This document shows positions 1-10,265 of a stretch of DNA of 64,000 nucleotides, one piece after another (within the stretch, counting starts at the first letter, position 1; the number at the start of each line of letters is the position of its first letter). The stretch is from positions 1 to 64,000 of the forward strand of contig JADLZK010001159.1 of the NCBI GenBank assembly GCA_015847255.1, in the 5' to 3' direction. Below the pieces are notes generated by a model. The model was given only the letters and a program-made list of their open reading frames with translations. It was not told the DNA's origin and made no database searches. Origin of the DNA: Hyparrhenia diplandra. Lineage: Eukaryota; Streptophyta; Magnoliopsida; Poales; Poaceae. The translations under genes were made by a program, and so were the position numbers.

Positions 1-144
1 TTTTACCTGAGCAAAACCACTTTCAGATTCCTGGAGAATGCCTGTGTTCTTCCACCGATCTTCAAAAAGCCTTGATGACTTCATCATGAGGAAACGATCT
101 TAAATGTTGTCCATTCATCCATCTAGATAGGTACAGAAGGAAGA
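1..144 (-). pseudogene. Stray duplicate of GluRS exon 9 (fragment, cut by window edge)
   Basis: This stretch is nearly identical to 6239-6383, which contains exon 9 of the glutamyl-tRNA synthetase gene with its splice sites and some flanking intron. Differences seen include one extra A in an A-run near position 68, G to C in the codon near 79, and C for T near 103. Homology stops at about 144, where the intron sequences diverge. The extra A would shift the frame. It is a partial duplication; whether more of the gene copy lies to the left cannot be seen. Confidence 0.85.
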
Positions 145-2119
145 CCACCATAACTTGGAAATTTAAAGCTGAAAAGCTAAGTAGTTGTATTTGTATATGT
201 ATCTTACCTCCACACTCGGTTGGTGATAGATCAAAACAACAACAACAAAGCCTTTGTCCAAGCTAGTTGGGGTAGGCTGCAGAGATGAAGCTCATAGGAA
301 ACAAGTAAAAAGAAACACAAAAAAGGGCAAAAGACAGCAGGTAGAGGTTGGTGATAGATCAAAGGGCCATAAATTGTGTATGGATACATGGACTAGAATG
401 AAGCTAGACAATAGGAGGAGCTTGTCCGCATCATCATCAGGACCTGTTGGGTCAAATTCAATTCTGGTTCCTCATTGGCACAAGGTTCTGGGGCCTTAAC
501 TGCACAAAGCTGAGGCTATACAGGCACGAAATCATGAGCAAGTGTCTCCCTCGACTCCTATATGGCTTACACCTCCTCTAAGCGAGAAATGTGGTCAGCG
601 GTCACCTCTTTATCTTCTGACACCAGTGACTTAATTTTAATTTAGATCAGAACTCAGGCCAAGGCCTATTCTCAATTTTCTGACCCTTAGTAGTGTGCTG
701 CACTACTTGGGCAAAACTATGAAGGTTGGGCCGACTACCTCTGACGCTTGTTGAGCTTCCCTTCTTTGTAAATGCTGCTGCAGAACTCCCTGATCAAGTG
801 GTTAGAGTAGGCATAGCAGCCATATACCTGATCCCAGGCCTCATGAGACCTCAACAAGAAATGATATATCTCTTAAAAGCATAAGTTTCCTCTGCGATTA
901 TGCCTACCATTCTCTTCTGACCCCACCGATGGGTCCTTCCCCTCTTGGGCAGAGGTATGTTTCCCAAGACACTTGTTAATGGAAAATGGGTAACACATAA
1001 CCTTAAGGGTGTCAGCTAACTTCATGTTTCCATCACACTCCTTGACCTCACACCAATAGGACCACAAGGGATGAGTTCTCTCCATCTTCGAAATAAAGCA
1101 TGTTGTTTACCTAATTGGTGACCTTCATTAAAGAACAAGTCTGCAAACAAAAAAGATGCACTTGGAAGATACACTGAAAATCATCCAACGGAACATGAAT
1201 CTTTTGGATTTTAAGAGGTTGATGCGGCAGCATACCCAATCATTTTATATGTCATGGACTTCAACATTAATGATGGATAAATGACTAAATAGCCGTACAC
1301 TATTTACAGCAGATAAAACATGATGAGCTTCGAATGCAATGGATGTCGAACCAGCATGAACAATTAAATCAAAACAGCATTCATTGCAATCACATGAAGA
1401 CCAACATTGAAAAATGAGTTAACAATATACCAAAAGGCATGTTCTAAGAAAGAAGCGAGTCCATGCAACGCGGAAGAGCAAATTCTCATCAGTAAAATAC
1501 ACTGACTTAAAATCCCACAATTTTAAGCTCAAGGATGCTATTCCTATCCTACTCAGGCCAAGATCAATGCTACTGAGCATCAGCAGGCAGCTAACCTACG
1601 AACTCTGTCACAGAACATGGAATACAAGCAAACCACAAGTTACAGTCCCAGAGTTGAGCAAAAGCGTCCTGCAATTATAGGTTGATAGAATGCTTCTAAA
1701 CTCCTTCTGCATACTGCTCAATCATCTGTTGCTCCAAAACCTGAAAGTAATCGACGGAGTATGAGTAACTCAACTCAGAGGAAACCTGATCCCTGTTTAG
1801 AAGGTCGACAATTCATCAAGGATGAGTACCAGAAAAGATTATTGTAGAACCATAATGGGGCCCAAAAAAAAAAGAATTACCGCCATTGTGGACATATGGA
1901 AGCATTACAAGAGCTAGTCATATAATATAACAAATGATGTCAGCAGTGTATTTAAATACAAATATCTGGTGTAATTTGTAAACATTATCCACTCAAACAA
2001 CAGAATTACACATTGAGGATAAGAAGATGAAGGCTTGAAGTTTAAACATCAAGACACGAATGGAAAGAACTTCTGCAAGCAAATTTACAAGACAAAATAG
2101 AAGTCCATGTAAACAAGTA
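145..2119. other. Intergenic, no gene seen
   Basis: No conserved coding exon was recognised here. Positions 235-285 hold a CAACAACAAC run followed by a block containing AAGCCTTTGTCCAAGC and GTTGGGGTAGGC, a sequence I know as widely dispersed in grass genomes. The remainder is AT-rich unique-looking sequence and could include 3' flank of MED11. Confidence 0.6.
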
Positions 2120-2258
2120 CCACCCTCTGTTCCAAATTATAGGTCTTTTTGGCTTTTCTAGGTACATAGCTTACCTAGATATACAATATGCCTAGATACA
2201 TAATAAAAGTTGTGTATCTAGAAAAGCCAAAACAACCTATAATTTTGAACGGAGGGAG
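2120..2258. mobile_element. Stowaway/mariner-like MITE
   Basis: Terminal inverted repeats are close to CTCCCTCTGTTCCAAATTAT on the left and its complement ending ACGGAGGGAG on the right, with TA on both sides as target duplication. The interior is also inverted (AAAAGCC and GGCTTTT, TCTAGATACA motifs). It is about 139 bp, and the family is common in grass introns and flanks. Confidence 0.85.
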
Positions 2259-2492
2259 TACTATATAATGCAACGAAACTCATGTCTCTAGTGTATAATG
2301 GTTGCATTGCAAGTACCAAGAAATTGAAAAGAGCTAATACTCCAACTCTACCACTGCAGCAAAGTATTAACGAAATCACCAGATTGAGCAGATACTATCA
2401 TCAAAATTCATAAAGTATCCTCTTATTTGCTAACCAGTTTACACTTTATTGGAAAAAAAAGGGGGTAGACTTACTACTATGTAGCCAGCTCG

Positions 2493-3198
2493 CTAAACAT
2501 CATCAGTGCTCTGTTCAAGGTTCTGTTGCATGGTATCCAACTTCTCAATTACATACTCCAGCTTCTTGCAGCATATCTCATTAGTAATCCTTGCGCTGTA
2601 ATCACACTTTTCAAATGGACGGTATTCACAAGCACTTCTGATTTCCTCACGCAACGTTGTTTGAATTTCCTGGTCCAACCAAAACATAATTAAGCAGTGA
2701 GTTATCATAAACGATTTGTGGTATGTATAATTCGTTAAATAGAAACCAATTGAGGAGCAGATACATATATTTACAGTCTCAATTTGATGGAAACAAGGTA
2801 ACTTTGACCAGAGCAAAATTTCGCACACAGTACTTTAAAACAGCTGTTCATTTTCCAATAGTCTCTCTAGCATGAGATTAGCGAGGACTGAGGCGCATAA
2901 CTAGGCCGCATCTGATTCTGAGGGCAGGCAGTGGGCCGGTTACCTTCATAGAGATCATGAACTCGCGGCAATGCGCGCCGACTGCATCACTGCGAGGGGC
3001 CCTGAGAGTTTCCCAGCTCCTCCATCACCGCTCCCGCAAGCTCCAGCACCCGCACTATCCGCTGCACACGCACAACAAACATCCAGCCAGTCTAAGGAAC
3101 CGAACTGACAACCACTGAGGTGGGGGTGCAGGCCGTGAGGTTACCTTCTCGACGAGTTGAAGGCGCTGCAGGGAGCTGCTCTGGCTCTGGGGAATCAT
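2493..3198 (-). CDS. MED11: Mediator of RNA polymerase II transcription subunit 11
   Basis: The product is the Mediator head-module subunit that helps couple activators to RNA polymerase II in the nucleus. Three exons join in frame: 3198-3145 (18 codons, from ATG), 3061-2945 (39 codons) and 2669-2493 (58 codons plus TAG). All junctions have GT donors and AG acceptors at phase 0, giving 115 residues. Exon 1 reads MIPQSQSSSLQRLQLVEK, exon 2 starts RIVRVLELAGAVMEEL, and exon 3 contains the plant signature SACEYRPFEKCDYSARI followed by KKLEYVIEKLD. The length matches plant MED11. The ATG at 3198 was chosen because an in-frame upstream start would add a proline-rich leader not expected in the family. 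It lies downstream of and on the same strand as GluRS. Confidence 0.92.
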
Positions 3199-3699
3199 CT
3201 TCACCGGCGACGAGCAGGAGAAGGGGATCGGCGGAGCCGAAGGTGGACGGAGTGCCGTGATCTGGCGGCTTTGGGCCGGGTTGGGCTGAAAGGAAGAAAT
3301 CAAATCGGTGGCGACGCGGACGAGCAGTAGAGCTGGATGGAGCGAGGGCCCCCGCGGTTAGAGGCAGCGGAGGAGAGCGCCGAGGCGGGCAGGCTGGCGG
3401 GCGGAGGCGGAGGCGGAGGCGGTCGTCGGTCGATGAGGAGGCGGAGGTCCTGCGCTGAGAGGGGCGTGGACGCTGGTGATGTGGACGGGTGACGGGTCGG
3501 AGGGCACAAATCGCTTCGCGTGGCAATTGGCGATTCGAAGCAGCAAGAGTTTAAGGGCCCACTAGTAATAATCGAGTATTTTTTTTTTAAAAAAGAATCA
3601 ACAAGGGAGACACTCGTCATTGGAATAAGCAGAAATAACAAGTAGTGTTTACTTTTTTAAAAACAAAATCAACAAGGACAGAAAAACAAGTAGTGTTTA
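3199..3699. other. MED11 upstream region
   Basis: This is the presumed MED11 5'UTR and promoter. 3199-3560 is GC-rich with GGCGGAGGC repeats (about 3395-3445); further upstream it becomes AT-rich. Open frames here are low-complexity and not conserved. Confidence 0.55.
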
Positions 3700-3905
3700 C
3701 TCCCTCAGTCCCAAAATTATTTAGGACTCATTTTTTAAGTTTGACTAGAAATAATAAAAGTAATATCAACATTTACATTTCTAAATAAGTACACATTATC
3801 AAAAGTATATTCCATTCTTAATCCAATCATACTAGGGTAAAACTTTAAAAATGTTTAACTCCTCGGAAAGCTGATATTTGGTTTGCATTTATTTTGGGGA
3901 GGGAG
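3700..3905. mobile_element. Stowaway/mariner-like MITE
   Basis: The left end reads CTCCCTCAGTCCCAAAATTA and the right end is its rough inverse ending GGGGAGGGAG. TA dinucleotides flank it at 3698-3699 and 3906-3907. The length is about 206 bp. Confidence 0.75.
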
Positions 3906-4117
3906 TAATATTTAGTTCTCTGGTGAAAAGTTTGGCTTCATAAACATGAACTACTTCACCCTAGAAACGATATAATTTTAGGTTTGATCGTAGTGAAACT
4001 GACTCAAATTTGGCTGAGTTTCAGGGGAAAAAATGATATCAGCATTTAAGACTCTGAATGGGTGTATTATGAAAACATATCACATGACAAATCTAAATTG
4101 AATCTTTTTAAAACATG

Positions 4118-4790
4118 ATCTGTACAGGGATGACGCTGCGCACATTGTTGCCCGCTGAGGTACGTGGTGATGACGTGCACCCAAGCTTTGGACGGCGAAG
4201 CTATTTATCGGCAGCAAAAATGTACGTTTAGCCAGCTCCTAGCTCGATCATATGCGAAGCGCTGACCATGTTAAATTAACGTGTATGGATCTGGCTTATT
4301 ATTATTTTTTCCTTGAGATAGAACACGCAGTACTCCGGGTTCCTTATTTCGAAGTCACAATTGAATCAACACGCCGAAGCACATCTTACCGCATCACATC
4401 TTAGCAGATGCATATGCTCGCTCATGCCTTTGCAGTAAGATACCGCATGCTGATGGAACTACCGCATGGCTCACGCTCATGGGACTAAGGGAGCGTGAGC
4501 GAGCATATGTAGCATGTTGATTCAGTTGTGGCCTCGAAATAAGAAACCCAAAGGACTCTTCTATGTTCCCATCTCGAAGGAAAAATAATAATAAGCCGGA
4601 TCCATGCATGTTAATTTAACATGGTCCACTTCGCATATGATCGAGCTAGGAGCTGGCTAAACGTATGTTTTTGCTGCCGATAAATAGCTTGCCGATAAAT
4701 GCTTCGCCCGTCCAAAGCTTGTGTGCACATCATCACCACGTACCTCAAGCGCAACAATGTGCGCAGCGTCATCCCTATACAGTACACCGA
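4118..4790. mobile_element. Foldback (long inverted-repeat) element
   Basis: The left arm (about 4118-4395) and right arm (about 4500-4790) are reverse complements over roughly 280 bp with scattered substitutions and small indels. A second inverted pair lies inside: GCTCGCTCATGCC at about 4418 against the segment around 4490-4505. The outer ends read CTGTACAGGGATGACG and CGTCATCCCTATACAG. Transcribed, the whole would fold as one long hairpin. No transposase and no clear target duplication is seen. A 33 bp block at each outer end is also present once in the neighbouring GluRS 3' region (5093-5125). It could be a foldback or MULE-type non-autonomous element or a local inverted duplication. Confidence 0.8.
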
Positions 4791-5152
4791 GAGTACAAGA
4801 AAGACAAATTTCAGCTCTCCCAAGAAAACTTGGGCAGACAAACTGTAAAAATTCGTGTGCCGCACAGTTTTTATAATGCTTCTGAACACCTGTAACAATC
4901 ATGTATTCAGCAAACGAGAAGCTCTAGGCACGCAGATTACAGACAGCATCCTCGTCTAATAATTCAATATTAAAACCCCATTACAGCACCAACCTATGAT
5001 AAAAAATAGCTTTATTAACCACTGATTTTCTAATTTCTGCTACTGGATGAAACCGAATGGTGACAAACACAGCAAAATGGACAAAAAAAACTCCTCAAGC
5101 GCAACAATGTGCGCAGCGTCATCCCTGACTTATATGAAGGCCTGCTGGCAGT
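4791..5152 (-). other. GluRS 3' untranslated region and downstream
   Basis: Directly downstream of the GluRS stop codon on the minus strand. It contains the third copy of the 33 bp block (about 5093-5125). An AATAAAGC-type polyadenylation signal appears in minus-strand reading at about 5005-5015. No other gene is seen. Confidence 0.5.
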
Positions 5153-8100
5153 CTATGAGGCGGCGGGAACAGCAGATTCAGCAGGGGTTTCTTGCTCCTT
5201 CACCAACGACTCCCAGTCAACCTCCTTAAGGATCCTGAACCGCTCATCTAGAGTCACGAAGTTGGACTGTGGAGTCACCGCACCACAGATGCTGGCTTTG
5301 TGTATCAGGGCTATGCTGCCACCCATGTCAGGACCATGAAGCTTCCCGGTCAACAGTACTCGGAGCGGCATGAAGAGCCCTTTGCCCTAGTCACAAACGG
5401 ATACAATAAAGCAAAGATATGTCAAATATTTTCGGTTTATAAGTTTACTGCTAGATACAAAACATTGCTAGGACTGTGCCAAGGTTTGATCAAAGGATTC
5501 AGCTGCAATTTGCTGAACCCTGACAATCATTTTCTCAGTGAGATAGGTCACTTCATAATGAAGCCAGAGATCCCGTGGCAAACAAAGTCAAAAGCACAAC
5601 AGAACCAAAACATACCTTTCTTTTGATAGACTTGCCAAAACCTTTAACCCACTTCTGCCAACCATCACGGCCCTCAGCTAGTGCTTGAATGAGTTCACCA
5701 CTATCATACGCAGAAATAAGACTCAAAGCAACCTCAGAAATCTTGTCTTGCACCACAGGTTTAGCTTCCTCACTGGAGAACACAAGCAAATGAGTAAACT
5801 CAATCACAGGAAGCTATCTAGGTGACAACAATGGCAAACCATGAACAAGAAAGTTGTAGATAAGCGGGGGGAAATAGGAATACAGGTCAGTAATTTAATC
5901 CAGTATATTGTTTTTACGAACCTGCTTAAAGTAGTATGAAGGGGATAGGACAACAAATTTGTAAGAGCTGCATCAGCATCTGTTATCAAATCAATACCGT
6001 CCTTCAAAAGCTCGGCAGCTTCCTGAACACAGTATCAACTTTTCAGATTCCATAGGATAACCACGAAAGCAAAGTTTTTATTGTGCTTCCAAAATAGAAG
6101 GAAGCTATTTTTTTTATCTTCTTGATAGCTTTGTAGAGACAATACGTGTTACTATTGGTCTCTGGTAAATAATACACCTTTAATATGTACTTCGAAATAG
6201 GACACCCTAGGTGTACAGTAAAATAAAATGTCATGTAGTTTTACCTGAGCAAAACCACTTTCAGATTCCTGGAGAATGCCTGTGTTCTTCCACCGATCTT
6301 CAAAAGCCTTGATGAGTTCATCATGAGGAAATGATCTTAAATGTTGTCCATTCATCCATCTAGGTAGTTACAGAAGGAAGATCAGTATCAAATTAGACGA
6401 GGATAGGCCTATGAGGTTGCTGCTTTTTAAGGGCATACTGGATAAGCCAAAAGAGTATTAAAAGGATAGAAATTAGTGAAAATCTAGGTGTCAAACTCAT
6501 CATAGTATTTGATTGTTGCATTATAACAAACTGAAGTGAGTAGACACAAAGAATGAGCACCAGCATATCTAACTTAAGATCACCGTATTTGGCCATCTTT
6601 TTGCAACAGGCAATATAGCTTGGATTAGGTTCTAGAATCCAGATGCTTCCTAGCTCAAATCCATTGATTATCCTCGACGTAAGTTTCAAAACTAGCCATT
6701 CATCTGACATCCAGGCTTCTAGAAGTACTAATGTCAAGCAGATTATATAAGAGTTGATACACTAGCCTCCAAGAAAGCTAGTGGCACTTATAGTTCTCAG
6801 ATCATTCAAATACATGAGTAAGGTTATAAAAGTTAACAAAGAGTAAGCGTCAACAAGCTACTATGTTAAATCAGATATACTGAATATTTTGAGTTATATG
6901 ATCTTGATAGCTACATCACAATATCTTTAATACAGAGAAACATGGCATATGGAACTTACTTCAATTTTGTTGCATCAAAGACTGCTCCACTTTTATTGAC
7001 ACGATTTATAGTGAATTTCTGGACTGTAGATTAGAAATACCACCAAAGTGAGAATACCAGTTTTTTTTTTAATTCAATAGGGACCAAAGAATATTTCAGT
7101 GAAAACGACAGGAAAAAAGAACATTGAGAACAAACCTAGGTCATCAATAGTGAAGAACTCATTTTCAGTACCATCACCCCAGCCCAGTAGTGCTAAATAA
7201 TTCACCATTGCCTGAGGTAGATAGCCCATCTCTTTATACTGTGCAGAGAAAAAGAAACAGCATGCTTCATTCTTATGCCATATATAATAAGAATGAGATA
7301 GAGAATAGTCCCTCCATTCCAAATTATAAGTCACTTTGACTTTTTTGGTTCATTCATTTGGTAATGTATCTAGACATATTATTATATCTAGATGCATAGC
7401 AGAATGGATGTATCAAAAAGGTCAAAGCGGCTTATAACTTAGAACGGAGGAAGTAGTTGGTAAGTTACCTGCCCGACAGAAGTAGCTCCATGCCGTTTAG
7501 ACAGTTTACTTCTGTCAGGAGCCAGAATAAGTGAAACATGAGCAAATGAAGGCATTGAGAATCCAAGAGCCTGAAGAAGAGCGTATCATTACAGCAAATA
7601 TAACTCTTTGAAGGGCCAAGAATACAGATTATGAAAAACCAGATAGCAGAAGGTAGAGGATATTACTTTGTAAATTAGAGCTTGCCGCAATGTGTTTGGT
7701 AAATGCTCTTCAGCTCTGTAACAAAACAGGGTAAACACATAACTACAGTCTACAAGGGTGCCAGACATTCAAAAGAAAGACAGAAACAGAGTTTCCTTTT
7801 TCCTTATTACCTGATAACATGAGAAATTTGCATGGTAGCGTCATCAACTGTCACACAGAAGTTATACACAGGCTGTCCATTGCTTCTCATAATCACGAAA
7901 TCACCAAGCGTGTCTAAGTTCCAACTGACCTTTATGAAACTATCCGCTGATCAGTTCATGTGATCACTTTTGACGATATGCAAATCAACATATACCAGCT
8001 AGCATTAAAAGCAAGGTATTTTGAAGCTTATGCTCTAGGTTTCGACTCATTACCTCACCACGAATTAAGTCATTAATTTTCAATGACCCTTCCTTTGGTA

Positions 8101-9508
8101 CACGGAAGCGGTAAGTGTAAGGCGTCCCTTTCTCTAACTCCTGATGTACTTCTGCATCTGAAGCACTTGCCCACTTCCCCATATACACAGGAGGAAGTTG
8201 TCTCTGCTTTGCGACTTCCTTCATTTGCTCAAGTTCCTGAAGAAATGGCAACAGCCTAAAATTATATATGACTTCACCAGTAGAAAATACTGCATATCCT
8301 GTCAAATGACTTCAAATCTGGTTATTCCTTAGGATCTTGAATCATGGTAGAATTGATTGCTAGAATTTTCTCTAAACATAATGGATCAGATATTTACTAT
8401 GAATGAAGGTAAAAACTTTCGAGAAAATCTGCTGCTTATATTCATAAAGAGAATAAATAGCACATGCCACACACGCATCGAGAAAGCTTGGATTGTGGAA
8501 ACAAGTGCACTTGATAACACGGTTATCATGCAAATTATGCAAGTGGAGAACAATACCTCACTGGAGCAAAAGCAGCGGTAAACCGCGCCAGAGTCCAAAA
8601 GCTTCTCAGCATACTGCTTGTATAGTGAATTCCGCTCTGACTGGCGATAAGGCCCAAACTCCCCACCGACATCAGGACCTAGCCAAATATGGACGGCGAA
8701 CAGCTATTTCAGTTATAGTTTGTGTTATGTTATTTTTGTTATTATATTTGTATAGACAGCACCCTCTACAATGATCTGATGAAACTGAATATTCATCGTG
8801 ATGCTTGCATATAGATTAGTCCTTTGCATGTGCGGGGGAACACAACAATCAAGAGGACCTTAGCAGGCAATGTTTTTGAAATCTGCAACCAATTTACCTG
8901 CACCTACAGAGTTGGATTTGTGCAGACTCCTAAAGCCGCCATATCACATGCGAGTGGTAGCCAGTATTTGTGATAACAGTGGCAAAATGAGAGGCTAGAT
9001 CTAGGAAGCCGTAGTGATCAAGTTTAAGCACAACTGCAACCGCAGGACTGCGATGTCAGTCAATTAATGTGCGGGCCACAACACTAGGCAATCAACGAGA
9101 CGACACGCGATTGAGAATGGTGAAAGCGCGGCGCAAGAAGAGTAAGATAGAACACCGATCGACCTTCGTCCCATTCGAGGCCGAGCCAGGCGAGGTCGGC
9201 GAGGACGGCCTCCTCGGACTTCCTGGTGGAGCGCTCGAGGTCGGTGTCCTCAACTCGGAGCACGAAGCGTCCCCCCTTGGAGCGCGCGAAGAGGTAGTTG
9301 AAGAGCGCGGTGCGGGCGCCGCCGACGTGGGGAGGTTGCCGGTGGGCGACGGCGCGAAGCGGACGCGGACGGGTCCGTCGGCGCCGGCGGAGGCGCGGAC
9401 CGAGAGGGCCCGGCGGAGGTGGAGGTGCCGGAAGGAGCGCACGGGCGCGTCCGGGAGGAGGCGCATACGCAGCCACGGCGACCCCGTCAGCAGCGCGCTC
9501 GCCGCCAT
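5153..9508 (-). CDS. Glutamyl-tRNA synthetase, chloroplast/mitochondrial
   Basis: This bacterial-type class I synthetase charges tRNA-Glu in plastids and mitochondria. Twelve exons: 9508-9164, 8678-8557, 8236-8054, 7929-7811, 7715-7667, 7570-7469, 7238-7136, 7023-6960, 6359-6245, 6022-5922, 5772-5616 and 5386-5153. All have GT-AG borders and matching phases. Residues 1-45 look like a transit peptide (RRALSVRASA). APSPTGNL lies near residue 52, followed by the HVGGART HIGH-type signature; KLSKRHG (KMSKS loop) is near 295. The total is 1694 nt, one short of 565 codons. The missing base falls in exon 1 at about 9325-9331, where CCCC stands where the frame needs one more C (or two fewer). Otherwise all exons look conserved, giving 564 residues. 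The intron at 7239-7468 holds a MITE. Confidence 0.93.
7308..7453. mobile_element. Stowaway/mariner-like MITE in a GluRS intron
   Basis: Ends GTCCCTCCATTCCAAATTAT and a complementary ACGGAGGAAG are flanked by TA. Internal inverted motifs (TAAGTCACTTTGAC with GTCAAAGCGGCTTA) confirm the hairpin. It sits inside the 230 bp intron between exons 6 and 7 and leaves both splice sites intact. It is related to the copy at 2120-2258. Confidence 0.85.
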
Positions 9509-10219
9509 CTATCTCGCCCTTTGTGAGGATTGCGAAGACGACCACAAGTGGGAGGGAGAGGATGATGATGATGGATAGGAAAAGGGAGGGTGGGGGTTGG
9601 GTGTTGGGGGCCCAGCCCAGATGAGGGGATAGCGGGCCGTGGGTAGCCCAACGACCATCGCAGAAGGAACTGTGGGCGAGGTGTATACTGACACAAAGGG
9701 CCCACGTGGCTGAAGTGAGGATTTGTTTTTGTCCTGAATCACTTCAGGCTGACATGTGGGCTTCAGCGCCTGACAAGGAGAGAGATGGAACTTCCAATAG
9801 ATGGAAGGAGAGATCGATGGAGCAGTACTATATCCGGATCAATTTCCAATAGAAAATTTCACGTATTTTTTTAGAATTGCACGCGATAACGCAGACGTTC
9901 ACAACACGCACGACACACTCATCCTATGAACACACGTGATTTGAAACCCTACCCCTACGAAGACCTTCAAAGGGCCAAGGAACCCGCAGATCTGAAGATT
10001 CTCGAAGTCACCAATAGGCGCCTTATTTAGCAATTGTTTTTATAAAGGACCAATATAGATGTTTGAAGGAACTATTGTCGCCAGACCTCCTCAAATCTTT
10101 GATGGCTATGAGAAGATCGCAGCAATATGAAGCAGCATTCATACGTTGAATGCCATATTTTGTCATTCGGTTCTGAGGGGGTTGTTTTATCTTGCTAATA
10201 TGTTTTGCTGGGGATTTCT
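9509..10219. other. GluRS upstream region with dispersed repeat
   Basis: Presumed GluRS 5'UTR and promoter up to about 9800. 9870-10025 carries a grass dispersed repeat, recognisable by CACACTCATCCTATGAACAC, CCCTACCCCTACGAAGACC and GAAGTCACCAATAGGCGCC. No coding exon was recognised. Confidence 0.5.
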
Positions 10220-10265
10220 GCATGTGGGGTCCATTTTTTTTTTAGATAATGCATGTGGGGTTCAT
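10220..10265. mobile_element. Ultra-short oligo-T insertion with target duplication
   Basis: GCATGTGGGGTCCAT (10220-10234) and GCATGTGGGGTTCAT (10251-10265) are near-identical direct repeats flanking about 16 bp of T-run plus TTTAGATAAT. This is the layout of an extremely 5'-truncated retroposed copy inserted with its poly(A) side reading as T on this strand. The TTTAGATAA end resembles the longer copy at 38740-38805. Confidence 0.5.

Noticed and set aside
254..499. Plus-strand open frame of 81 codons
   Set aside because: It starts at TTG inside a dispersed grass repeat (CAACAACAAC...GTTGGGGTAGGC) and shows no domain.
2945..3061. Possible frameshift in MED11 exon 2
   Set aside because: Re-counting with the donor at 2943-2944 gives 117 nt and an open phase-0 exon, so no defect is needed.
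4118..4790. Foldback as a classical MIRNA gene
   Set aside because: The arms are far longer and the hairpin more extensive than for a conserved plant miRNA precursor, and no known miRNA sequence was recognised.
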